Shown here: positions 26,211-33,771 of the stretch, piece by piece
Position numbering within the stretch: the first letter of the stretch is position 1
Layout of the letters: every line of letters starts with the position of its first letter
Assembly: GCF_000425425.1 (NCBI RefSeq)
Contig: NZ_AUDK01000022.1
Span: 1-64,000 of the forward strand
Direction of reading: 5' to 3'
Origin: Flavobacterium daejeonense DSM 17708
GTDB taxonomy: Bacteria; Bacteroidota; Bacteroidia; Flavobacteriales; Flavobacteriaceae
DNA: 64,000 nucleotides
The notes under the pieces: model-generated
Databases searched by the model: none
Seen by the model: the letters and a program-made list of their open reading frames with translations, nothing else
What the model was told of the DNA's origin: nothing
Translations under genes and position numbers: made by a program

Positions 26211-27203
26211 CTACACCACTTCGTAATTCGAATAAACTTCTTTGATTTCATCCAAAACCGCAAATAATTCCTCCGGATGATCCAGAGTAACCAGCTTTTG
26301 TTTGAAAGTTTTAAACGAATGAATTCCTTTGAAATAATTGGTATAATGCGGACGCGTTTCTACAATTCCTAATCGCTCCCCTTTCCAGTCCATTGCCCAG
26401 GTCAGGTGATTGCGAACCGCTTCCACTCTGTCAGCAACGGCAGGTTTTGCCAAATGCTCTCCGGTTTTGAAATAATGCTTGATTTCGTTAAAAATCCACG
26501 GATAACCAATTGCGGCACGACCAATCATGATTCCGTCAATTCCGTATTCGTTTTTATAATGCAATGCTTTTTCCGGCGTATCAATATCTCCATTCCCAAA
26601 GATAGGCATTGTAATTCGTGGATTATTTTTCACTCTCGCTATGTGCGACCAGTCGGAATGACCTTTGTACATTTGCGCACGGGTTCGGGCATGAATACTT
26701 AAAGCTGCAACACCAATATCCTGCAAACGCTCGGCAACCTCATCAATATTGATCGAATTATCATCCCAACCCAAACGGGTTTTTACTGTCACCGGAAGAT
26801 TAGTACTATCAATCACCGCTTTGGTCAAACGCACCATCAAATCGACATCTTTCAAAACTCCGGCACCGGCTCCTTTACAAACTACTTTCTTAACAGGGCA
26901 GCCAAAATTAATATCAATTAAATCCGGATTTACAGTTGTAACAATTTTAGACGAAAGCGCCATCGCTTCTTCATCACCACCAAAAATTTGGATTCCTACC
27001 GGGCGTTCGTAATCAAAAATATCCAGCTTCATTCGGCTTTTGATGGCATCACGAATTAGGCCTTCCGAAGAAATAAATTCAGAATACATCATATCGGCAC
27101 CATGCATTTTACACAAACGACGAAATGGCGGATCGCTCACGTCCTCCATAGGCGCTAATAATAGTGGAAAATCAGGTAATTCTATGTTGCCAATCTTAAT
27201 CAT
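26211..27203 (-). CDS. dusB: tRNA-dihydrouridine synthase (DusB family)
   Basis: The 330-residue flavoenzyme reduces uridines in the tRNA D-loop with NADPH. The FMN-binding TIM barrel begins LLLAPMEDVSDPPFRRLC; DINFGCPVKKVVCKGAGAG contains the catalytic Cys; VTVKTRLGWD, ALSIHARTRAQMYKGHSDW, IFGNGDI and DGIMIGRAAIGYPWIF complete the barrel. A helical tRNA-binding domain occupies the last 90 residues. A -7 box on the minus strand (TAATTTTG at 27220-27227) lies 17 nt before the ATG. It converges with the FtsX-type permease gene, leaving 4 nt between stops. Confidence 0.94.
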   Translation of the reverse strand: MIKIGNIELPDFPLLLAPMEDVSDPPFRRLCKMHGADMMYSEFISSEGLIRDAIKSRMKLDIFDYERPVGIQIFGGDEEAMALSSKIVTTVNPDLIDINFGCPVKKVVCKGAGAGVLKDVDLMVRLTKAVIDSTNLPVTVKTRLGWDDNSINIDEVAERLQDIGVAALSIHARTRAQMYKGHSDWSHIARVKNNPRITMPIFGNGDIDTPEKALHYKNEYGIDGIMIGRAAIGYPWIFNEIKHYFKTGEHLAKPAVADRVEAVRNHLTWAMDWKGERLGIVETRPHYTNYFKGIHSFKTFKQKLVTLDHPEELFAVLDEIKEVYSNYEVV

Positions 27204-27303
27204 CTTCTCAAATTTGCTGCAAAATTACGTTTTTTAAACGAAATGATAAAAGAAGAAATAGGAAAGACTTATTACATAAGCAATTAGTTTACTAATTATA
27301 CGC

Positions 27304-27333
27304 TTTGAACGTATAGAATTTAGCGTATATTTG
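27304..27333 (+). promoter_or_regulatory. Promoter of lepA
   Basis: TTTG at 27304-27307 is followed after 18 nt by TATATTTG at 27326-27333. The predicted transcript start near 27338 leaves a leader of about 160 nt that contains the structured element described next. Confidence 0.75.
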
Positions 27334-27361
27334 CAGATTAATTGCCTTGTTTTTCGGGATT

Positions 27362-27459
27362 GTGTTAGGGGTTGCAGCGGCATCCTTTACTGCCGGTGTT
27401 CGGCAGTAAAAATAGAGCGTCCCGATAGCTATCGGGAAGCCCGACCCGAAGGGGAACGC
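27362..27459 (+). ncRNA. Structured repeat element in the lepA leader resembling Flavo-1 RNA, copy B
   Basis: The element begins GTGTT and ends AACGC, which pair with one G-U. Inside, GCAGCGGCATCC is followed by a perfect 10-bp hairpin (TTTACTGCCG, 27386-27395, with CGGCAGTAAA, 27401-27410), then AATAGAGCG, the 18-nt palindrome TCCCGATAGCTATCGGGA, and AGCCCGACCCGAAGG. Block order matches the copy at 14951-15040 on the other strand; the hairpin sequences differ but both pair, and the palindrome replaces a few bases of copy A. It lies between the lepA promoter and start codon, so it is transcribed as part of the leader. Confidence 0.6.
27420..27437. repeat. 18-nt palindrome TCCCGATAGCTATCGGGA, copy 2
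   Basis: This copy is identical to the palindrome at 16818-16835. It lies inside the structured element of the lepA leader, between the GCG and AGCCCGACCCG blocks, where copy A of that element has only a few bases. Confidence 0.75.
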
Positions 27460-27498
27460 CCAAAAGAGACAAGACAAAAAAAATGATACCAAGAAGAA

Positions 27499-29295
27499 AT
27501 GAAACATATTAGAAATTTTTGCATTATTGCACATATTGACCACGGAAAAAGTACGTTGGCTGACCGATTATTAGCAGCTACGCAAACCGTTACAGCTCGT
27601 GAAGAAAAGGCGCAGCTTTTGGACAACATGGATTTAGAGCGTGAGCGTGGGATTACCATTAAGAGTCACGCCATCCAAATGGAATATAAATATAAGGGAG
27701 AAGAATACATTCTGAACCTTATTGACACTCCGGGACACGTGGATTTCTCTTATGAAGTTTCCCGTTCTATTGCTGCCTGCGAGGGTGCTTTGTTGATTGT
27801 AGATGCTGCTCAGAGTATTCAGGCGCAAACTATTTCTAACTTATATCTGGCTTTGGATAACGATTTGGAAATTATTCCGGTCTTAAACAAAGTGGATTTA
27901 CCAAGTGCTAATCCGGAAGAAGTAAGTGACGATATTATTGATTTATTAGGATGTGACTTAGAAGATATTATTCACGCTTCGGGTAAGACCGGTTTTGGAG
28001 TTGAAAATATCCTGGCTGCCATTATCGAAAAGATTCCTCCTCCATCAGGAAATACTGAAGAGCCTTTACAAGCTTTGATTTTCGATTCCCATTACAATCC
28101 TTTCCGAGGAATCGAAGTTATCTTTAGAGTGGTAAACGGTGAAATTACCAAAGGTCAGAAAATTAAATTTATGGCTACCGGTAATGAATATTTTGCTGAC
28201 GAAGTGGGAACTTTAAAATTAAATCAGGTACCTAAAAATAAAATTTCTACTGGTGATGTTGGCTATTTGATTTCCGGAATTAAAGAAGCTAAGGAAGTAA
28301 AAGTGGGTGATACCATTACCGATGCAAAAACGCCAACCAGCAACATGATTACCGGTTTTGAGGATGTAAAACCAATGGTATTTGCCGGAATTTATCCTGT
28401 TGACACCGAAGATTTTGAAGATCTTAGAGCTTCTATGGAAAAATTACAATTGAACGATGCGTCTTTAGTGTTTTCTGCTGAAAGTTCTGCTGCTTTAGGA
28501 TTTGGTTTCCGTTGTGGATTCTTAGGAATGTTGCACATGGAAATTATTCAGGAGCGTTTGGAGCGTGAGTTCAATATGACTGTAATTACGACAGTTCCTA
28601 ACGTTTCGTATTTGGCATATACCAAAAAAGAACCAGACACTCCAATTATCGTAAACAATCCAAGTGACTTACCGGACGCAACAAAACTAGACCGTGTAGA
28701 AGAACCATACATCAAAGCAACCATCATTACTAAAGCAGATTTCGTGGGTAATGTAATGAGTTTGTGTATTGAAAAACGTGGTTTAATCACCAATCAGACC
28801 TATTTAACTACGGAGCGTGTTGAGCTAAACTTCGATATGCCATTAGCCGAAATTGTATTCGATTTCTATGATAGATTAAAAACGGTTTCTAAAGGTTACG
28901 CTTCGTTTGATTACCATCCAATCGGAATGAGAGAATCCAAATTGGTTAAAATGGATATTTTATTAAACGCCAATCAACTGGATGCTCTTTCTGCTCTAAT
29001 CCACGCTGATAATGCTTACACTATTGGTAAAAAAATGTGTGAAAAATTGCGTGAGTTAATCCCAAGACAACAATTTGAAATTCCAATTCAAGCTTCAATT
29101 GGTGCCAAAATTATTGCCCGTGAAACGATTAAAGCTCTACGTAAAGACGTAACGGCCAAATGTTATGGTGGAGATATTTCGCGTAAACGTAAATTATTAG
29201 AAAAACAGAAAAAAGGTAAAAAACGTATGCGCCAGGTAGGAAACGTAGAGATTCCACAAGAAGCGTTTATGGCTGTTTTGAAATTGAATGACTAA
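27499..29295 (+). CDS. lepA: Elongation factor 4 (LepA)
   Basis: The 598-residue GTPase back-translocates or remodels stalled ribosomes. GTPase motifs: G1 AHIDHGKST at residues 11-19, G3 DTPGHVDF and G4 NKVDLPSA. Domains II, III and V follow as in EF-G, and the LepA-specific C-terminal domain ends with [34 protein letters not shown]. Length is exactly that of the family. The leader is long and structured, with its own promoter, and a nine-codon reading frame at 27483-27512 overlaps the lepA start. It is followed by a probable terminator at 29335-29370. Confidence 0.97.
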   Translation: MKHIRNFCIIAHIDHGKSTLADRLLAATQTVTAREEKAQLLDNMDLERERGITIKSHAIQMEYKYKGEEYILNLIDTPGHVDFSYEVSRSIAACEGALLIVDAAQSIQAQTISNLYLALDNDLEIIPVLNKVDLPSANPEEVSDDIIDLLGCDLEDIIHASGKTGFGVENILAAIIEKIPPPSGNTEEPLQALIFDSHYNPFRGIEVIFRVVNGEITKGQKIKFMATGNEYFADEVGTLKLNQVPKNKISTGDVGYLISGIKEAKEVKVGDTITDAKTPTSNMITGFEDVKPMVFAGIYPVDTEDFEDLRASMEKLQLNDASLVFSAESSAALGFGFRCGFLGMLHMEIIQERLEREFNMTVITTVPNVSYLAYTKKEPDTPIIVNNPSDLPDATKLDRVEEPYIKATIITKADFVGNVMSLCIEKRGLITNQTYLTTERVELNFDMPLAEIVFDFYDRLKTVSKGYASFDYHPIGMRESKLVKMDILLNANQLDALSALIHADNAYTIGKKMCEKLRELIPRQQFEIPIQASIGAKIIARETIKALRKDVTAKCYGGDISRKRKLLEKQKKGKKRMRQVGNVEIPQEAFMAVLKLND

Positions 29296-29334
29296 TTCTT
29301 TTTTAGAAAAAAGAAGCAAGAATAAAGAATAAAG

Positions 29335-29370
29335 AGAAAACCTGATGATGAAAATTGTCAGGGTTTTTTT
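29335..29370 (+). terminator. Probable terminator of lepA
   Basis: AAACCTGA pairs with TCAGGGTTT (one bulged G) around a loop of about 11 nt and is followed by seven T. It begins about 40 nt after the lepA stop. Confidence 0.6.
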
Positions 29371-29399
29371 GTTTATTTTTAGAAGAAGAAAACTGCGTT

Positions 29400-29936
29400 A
29401 TGGAAAAAATTACAGAAGTTGAATTTGAGAGTATTATATACTCAAAAGAATATTCAACTTCTAATTGTAGAATTGAATTTGATGAAATTACAAATTTTGA
29501 TTTAGGAAAGATTAATTCTAAATTTCTTTTTGATAATATTGTTTTCGCAGGAAAAAGAATTAGTTTTTATAAGAACATTGAAAAATATCTCGAGATTTAT
29601 TCATACTTAAAGTTAGTGATTTAGCATCTGAATATGGAACAGATTGGAAAAGAGCTATTAAATTCACACTATTATCTGGATTTGGTGCTTTTACACTTTT
29701 TTTCATCTTTGAAAACCTTGACAAGTCATTTAAACTTAAGCAACTGGGCAGATTTTATTTATGGTTATTTTAGATTCTTTTTAATCACTGATTTTAAAAA
29801 TGAATATTACCAAGAAGGAGATAACATTTTGAAATTTAATTGCTTTCTTAGTCTAGTGCCGTTTATAATTGGAAAGATTGCAGTTGCCTTTGGCATTTAT
29901 GAAATGATACAATCTTTTAGAAAATTTAAAGCTTAA
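29400..29936 (+). pseudogene. Decayed gene for a two-TM protein, broken by frameshifts
   Basis: Three fragments read on in succession. The first (29400-29624) encodes a soluble segment starting MEKITEVEFESII. The second, in another frame from about 29603 to 29773, encodes SDLASEYGTDWKRAIKFTLLSGFGAFTLFFIF with a clear membrane segment. The third, back in the first frame and ending at 29936, encodes LVPFIIGKIAVAFGIYEMIQSFRKF, another membrane segment with a basic tail. The order soluble part, YGTDWKRA, two TM segments and a (I/V)xxFRKF ending is that of pentapeptide-like membrane proteins common in flavobacteria, so I read it as one gene with at least two frameshifts. A cryptic set of small genes is the alternative. 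Confidence 0.6.
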
Positions 29937-29945
29937 ACTTATACA

Positions 29946-30116
29946 ATGAAGAAAATCAGCAAAGAAAAAAACATTAATAAGTCAATTGAAATTCCAATTG
30001 AGCATCAAAAAATTGTTTTAGATAGAATGGCTAAGGCAAAACTGAACGATTATTGGATTGAGATGAAGTCTCTAAATCACTATAAACTTAGTAACTTAGC
30101 ACCTCCGAAACTCTAA
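29946..30116 (+). CDS. Small ORF, 56 aa, possibly a truncated addiction-module component
   Basis: An ATG at 29946 opens 56 codons. The basic N-terminus is followed by IEIPIEHQKIVLDRMAKAK, reminiscent of small addiction-module proteins with an IP.EHQ..VL.R helix, then DYWIEMK. The last codons (KLSNLAPPKL) come from an AACTTAGTAACTTAGCACCTC-type intergenic repeat, so the original C-terminus seems to have been lost. No toxin gene is adjacent. Function is uncertain, and it may be a fossil like its upstream neighbour. Confidence 0.35.
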   Translation: MKKISKEKNINKSIEIPIEHQKIVLDRMAKAKLNDYWIEMKSLNHYKLSNLAPPKL

Positions 30117-30133
30117 AACTTCAAAAATAAAAA

Positions 30134-31090
30134 ATGGACGAAACCCCAAAACGATTTGACCGAATTGTTGCTATTTTGATTCAGTTGCAATCCAAAAAGA
30201 TTGTAAAAGCACAGGAATTGGCAAATCGTTTTGAAGTGAGTTTACGAACTATTTACCGTGATATTCGCACACTGGAAGCTTCGGGAGTTCCTATTTACAG
30301 TGAAGCCGGTGTGGGTTATGCTTTGATGGACGGCTACCGATTACCACCCGTAATGTTTACCCGGGAAGAAGCCAGTAGTTTTATTGCTGCAGAAAAATTA
30401 ATGCAAAAATTTACAGATGTTACTCTGGGAAATCACTATGCATCGGCGATGTACAAACTAAAAGCGGTACTTAGAAGTGATGACAAAGATTGGGTTTCCA
30501 ACATCGAATCGAATGTTTTAATGCAATCTTCCGAAAAGCTTTTTAATGACAAATCTCCCAATACCTTAGCCACCATTTTTGAAAGTATTGCCGAAAAAAC
30601 ACAAGTTATTCTTTCTTACGAGGCTTTCAATTCAGATGAAATTACAGAAAGAAAAATTGAGCCCGTTGGTGTTTTTCACGATAATAACAATTGGTATATG
30701 TTAGGTTATTGTCATTTGCGAAAAGACTACAGGCAATTTCGAGCTGATCGTGTTCACGAAATCAAAAAAACCGAAATTCCATTTTCGCTAGAACATGATG
30801 CGTTAGAAACCTATTTGGATAAAAGCAAAGAGATTCCAACTACTAAAATTCGGATTCTTATAGATAAGAAAATCAGCAAATACTTAACTTCTGATCGAAA
30901 ATACTATGGCTTTGTTTCAGAAAAAGAAATAGGCGACAAAATCGAAATGACTTTTATGTCACGTGATACTATGGAGGGATTTTCGCGCTGGTATATGATG
31001 TTTGGAGATTATGCTAGCATTTTAGAACCGGCAAGTTTAAAAACCAGAATTCTGGAATTACTTGAAATCAACAAACAACGACTTTTATAA
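30134..31090 (+). CDS. YafY/PafC-type transcriptional regulator with HTH and WYL domains
   Basis: The 318-residue protein starts with an HTH_11 winged helix (residues 4-60: RFDRIVAILIQLQSKKIVKAQELANRFEVSLRTIYRDIRTLEA). A PafC-like linker follows, then a WYL domain at about 140-220 (EPVGVFHDNNNWYMLGYCHLRKDYRQFRADRVHEI) and a WCX extension ending ARILELL-like. WYL domains bind nucleic acid or small ligands and often control stress or DNA-damage genes. The DinB-fold gene converges on it from the right. No autoregulatory site is evident. Confidence 0.9.
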   Translation: MDETPKRFDRIVAILIQLQSKKIVKAQELANRFEVSLRTIYRDIRTLEASGVPIYSEAGVGYALMDGYRLPPVMFTREEASSFIAAEKLMQKFTDVTLGNHYASAMYKLKAVLRSDDKDWVSNIESNVLMQSSEKLFNDKSPNTLATIFESIAEKTQVILSYEAFNSDEITERKIEPVGVFHDNNNWYMLGYCHLRKDYRQFRADRVHEIKKTEIPFSLEHDALETYLDKSKEIPTTKIRILIDKKISKYLTSDRKYYGFVSEKEIGDKIEMTFMSRDTMEGFSRWYMMFGDYASILEPASLKTRILELLEINKQRLL

Positions 31091-31130
31091 AAAAAAGCTC
31101 CTTAAAAAACATTTCAGGAGCTTTACTAAT
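31091..31130 (+). terminator. Hairpin after the WYL regulator
   Basis: AAAGCTCCT at 31094-31102 pairs with AGGAGCTTT at 31116-31124 around a 13-nt loop, immediately after the stop. There is no T run beyond the stem T residues, so termination strength is uncertain. Confidence 0.5.
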
Positions 31131-31227
31131 AGAGTGTACCTTTTTTATAAACCATTAAGAAATTAAGAGAATTTAGACTTAATTTATCTTAATCTCTTAA
31201 TGGTAAGATTCAAAACATTAATGGTAT

Positions 31228-31707
31228 TTATCTTTCCCAGAAAAAAGGAGGTTCAATTCCTAATGCTCTTAAATACACATAAGCCTGACCACGATGGTGC
31301 ACTTCGTTATCAATAAAATATAAAATGTTATGAATAATTGGGAATTCATACTGACCGAAAAGATTAAAAGTTTCATTAAAATCTTCGATTGATAATTGTT
31401 GCCAATATTTATCAATCTCGGCAGTAGCTTCGTCCCATTTTTCAAGATATTGCGCTTTGAAAATCAATTTTTCTTTCCCTTCAGTATAAGGCTGAATATC
31501 GCGATTTACAATTCCTTTTAAGGCCGGAGCCGCAATTGCCAGTAGCTCATCGGCTAATTTTGAAAAAGGACGCATTCCACCAATTGAAAATTCGAAAAAA
31601 TCTTTTTCCGGAAATAATTCAATTACCCGACGCGTTAAGGCGCGATGCCCTTGCCAGTGTTTCAATAAATCTTCAGGAGTAATAACTTGTGCAGCTAATG
31701 TTTTCAT
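31228..31707 (-). CDS. DinB-superfamily four-helix protein
   Basis: The 159-residue protein is a DinB-like metal-binding four-helix bundle. The expected metal-binding His are seen in LLKHWQGHRALTR near residue 20 and in EVHHRGQAYVYLRALG near residue 140; the C-terminal GIEPPFFWER is typical. Members act as thiol or glycan-related hydrolases or transferases, or are uncharacterised. This is not DNA polymerase IV, which shares the name dinB. A -7 box (TAATTTTG, minus strand, 31737-31744) lies 30 nt upstream. It converges with the WYL regulator gene, whose relatives often sit beside DinB-fold genes, but a functional link is inference. Confidence 0.87.
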   Translation of the reverse strand: MKTLAAQVITPEDLLKHWQGHRALTRRVIELFPEKDFFEFSIGGMRPFSKLADELLAIAAPALKGIVNRDIQPYTEGKEKLIFKAQYLEKWDEATAEIDKYWQQLSIEDFNETFNLFGQYEFPIIHNILYFIDNEVHHRGQAYVYLRALGIEPPFFWER

Positions 31708-31852
31708 AATTTTATAGTTTTAATTTTTCAATACTTCAAAATTAAATCAGGCTGGTGACAACAGTTTGTCAGTAGGATTTTCATTTTTCAAAAATTTATT
31801 AAAAAGTAAAATCTACACCCCCTAAATAGATTGTTTTTAATTAGCCAAAACC

Positions 31853-31884
31853 TTTGCTCCCGAAGCTTCGGGATTGTATCTTTG
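31853..31884 (+). promoter_or_regulatory. Promoter of thiL with a palindromic spacer
   Basis: TTTG at 31853-31856 is followed after 20 nt by TATCTTTG at 31877-31884. The spacer is largely filled by the palindrome TCCCGAAGCTTCGGGA (31858-31873). Confidence 0.75.
31858..31873. repeat. 16-nt palindrome TCCCGAAGCTTCGGGA
   Basis: This perfect palindrome shares the outer TCCCGA/TCGGGA arms with the 18-nt palindromes at 16818 and 27420 but has a different centre. It lies between the -33 and -7 elements of the thiL promoter. Confidence 0.75.
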
Positions 31885-31939
31885 CCACTTTGAAACTATA
31901 AATAAAAGAACGGCGATTGCTTCGTTCCTCGCAATGACT

Positions 31940-32986
31940 ATGATTGAAGATAAAAACCCGCAACGTACCAGCATCGCTCAATTGGGCGAATTTGGATTGA
32001 TAGAACATTTGACCAAACATTTTGAGATAAATCAAGCTTCTACTTTAAAAGGTATTGGTGACGACGCAGCTGTTTTGGATTTTAAAGACAAAAAAGTAGT
32101 GGTTTCAACCGATATTATGGTCGAAGGCGTTCATTTCGACTTAGCTTATATGCCTTTGAAACATTTGGGATACAAAGCAGTTGTGACCAATGTTTCTGAT
32201 ATTTGCGCTATGAACGCCAAAGCGACACAAATCACGGTTTCGATTGCGGTTTCCAATCGTTTTACACTCGAAGCTTTAGAAGAATTATATGCAGGAATTA
32301 CTTTGGCAGCCAATGAATACAAAGTAGATGTGATTGGCGGAGACACCACTTCTTCTCAAAAAGGATTAATCATTAGTGTTACCGTTTTAGGCGAAGCTGA
32401 TGAAGAAGAAATTGTATATAGAAATGGTGCCAAACCAACTAATTTATTAGTCGTTACCGGCGATATAGGTGCTGCCTATATGGGATTGCAGGTTTTAGAA
32501 AGAGAAAAGCAGGTGTTTCAGGTAAATCCAAATTCGCAACCTGACTTAGAATTATACACCTATTTAATTGAACGCCAATTAAAACCCGAAGCCCGCAAAG
32601 ATGTTCGTACTTTATTGCATGCTTTGGAAATCAAACCAACAGCTATGATTGACATTTCGGACGGATTATCTTCGGAAATTATTCATTTGTGCAAACAATC
32701 TAATGTTGGCTGTAATTTATACGAAGACAAATTACCACTGGATCCTCAATTTATCAATGTTTGCGAAGAATTCAATATTGACAGCACAACGGTCGCTATT
32801 AATGGCGGCGAAGACTACGAATTGCTTTTCACGATTCCAATTGAAGATTTTGACAAAATTAAAGGCAATCCAAATTTCACTATCATTGGACACATGACCG
32901 AAGAAGCAGAAGGTATTCATTTAGTTACCCGAGCTAATACTAAAATCCCTCTAAAAGCCAGAGGTTGGAACGCACTCAGCGAATAA
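31940..32986 (+). CDS. thiL: Thiamine-monophosphate kinase
   Basis: The 348-residue protein phosphorylates thiamine monophosphate to the active diphosphate with ATP. It has the AIR-synthase-like fold signatures LKGIGDDAAVLD (Gly-rich nucleotide loop), VSTDIMVEGVHFDL (metal-binding Asp), GGDTTSSQKG and MIDISDGLSSEI. The start is one of two in-frame ATGs, 31934 or 31940; MIEDKNPQRTSIAQLGEFGLI at 31940 matches the usual family start. The 31934 ATG lies in a GATTGCTTCGTTCCTCGCAATGAC-type genomic repeat that has landed in the leader. A good promoter lies about 55 nt upstream, and a terminator hairpin follows at 33011-33060. Confidence 0.93.
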   Translation: MIEDKNPQRTSIAQLGEFGLIEHLTKHFEINQASTLKGIGDDAAVLDFKDKKVVVSTDIMVEGVHFDLAYMPLKHLGYKAVVTNVSDICAMNAKATQITVSIAVSNRFTLEALEELYAGITLAANEYKVDVIGGDTTSSQKGLIISVTVLGEADEEEIVYRNGAKPTNLLVVTGDIGAAYMGLQVLEREKQVFQVNPNSQPDLELYTYLIERQLKPEARKDVRTLLHALEIKPTAMIDISDGLSSEIIHLCKQSNVGCNLYEDKLPLDPQFINVCEEFNIDSTTVAINGGEDYELLFTIPIEDFDKIKGNPNFTIIGHMTEEAEGIHLVTRANTKIPLKARGWNALSE

Positions 32987-33010
32987 ATCACACCAAACTA
33001 TTACAATAAA

Positions 33011-33060
33011 AAAACCGCAAATTCAGGAATATTTATTCTAAGTTTGCGGTTTTAATTTTT
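33011..33060 (+). terminator. Terminator between thiL and the response regulator gene
   Basis: AAAACCGCAAA (33011-33021) pairs with TTTGCGGTTTT (33043-33053) around a 21-nt loop and is followed by AATTTTT. It lies between two convergent genes and could serve both. Confidence 0.7.
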
Positions 33061-33069
33061 ACAATATTT

Positions 33070-33750
33070 TTAGAAAATCAAGCCTTTATTTTTAGCAGCT
33101 CTCACCAAATCGCTATCTTCTCCATCAACTACACCAAGTAACTCTTTTAGATTTTCCTTTCTGGATTCAATGGCATTTAGAGAAATTGGTACAAATTGAG
33201 GAATATCATGAATTTTGGTTCCTTTGGACAAATGAAACAAAATCTGTTTATCAAATAAATCTATTTCAATCGAATTATCATGCGAGCTTAACATTTCCAA
33301 AATAGATTTACTATAATATATTTCGTCCTTAATAACCTTATCAAAAGCAATTAACAATTCGTCAAAAGTCAAATCATTTTTTATCACTAAGCCTCTGGGA
33401 CTAACATTATTTATCAAAGTTTTTAACTTTAAAAACTCCGTAAACATCGTTAGCATTACAATCTTGCAATCAGGCATATATTGCAAAATTAATTTAGCCA
33501 AATCTTCTCCGGAATACAGTTCTTTTTCCTCATAAGAAGGCATACTTATATCCAAAAAAGCAATATCAAAAACAGCTGTATCAGGATTAGTAATTAAATC
33601 AAAAGCCGACTGACAGTCTTTTGCCTCAGCAATTGCAAACTCATAAGCATTTGGATTATATCTTGTAATGGCATTTTTGTATCCCTGAATAATAAACGGA
33701 TGATCATCAACAATCAAAATGTTTTTCTTGAGCTTGGTTTCAGTTGTCAT
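33070..33750 (-). CDS. Response regulator with receiver and LuxR-like HTH domain
   Basis: The 226-residue protein has an N-terminal receiver: acidic pocket Asp15-Asp16 in ILIVDDHPF, phosphoacceptor Asp67 in IAFLDISMP, Thr of VMLTMF and Lys of LVIKNDL. The C-terminal part (about residues 155-226) is a LuxR/FixJ-type HTH, somewhat divergent, ending KELLGVVDGEDSDLVRAAKNKGLIF. I use the ATG at 33750; the longer frame starts with TTG. The histidine kinase gene ends 21 nt upstream, so the pair forms one two-component operon. Confidence 0.88.
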   Translation of the reverse strand: MTTETKLKKNILIVDDHPFIIQGYKNAITRYNPNAYEFAIAEAKDCQSAFDLITNPDTAVFDIAFLDISMPSYEEKELYSGEDLAKLILQYMPDCKIVMLTMFTEFLKLKTLINNVSPRGLVIKNDLTFDELLIAFDKVIKDEIYYSKSILEMLSSHDNSIEIDLFDKQILFHLSKGTKIHDIPQFVPISLNAIESRKENLKELLGVVDGEDSDLVRAAKNKGLIF

Positions 33751-33771
33751 TTGCTTTATCAAATATTAATA

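Noticed and set aside
30134..31707. WYL regulator plus DinB-fold gene as a defence island
   Set aside because: No nuclease, methylase, toxin or other effector is adjacent; the pair alone is common in ordinary chromosomal regions.
31228..31707. DNA polymerase IV
   Set aside because: The protein belongs to the unrelated DinB-fold metal-binding family; the real polymerase IV is at 51459-52544.
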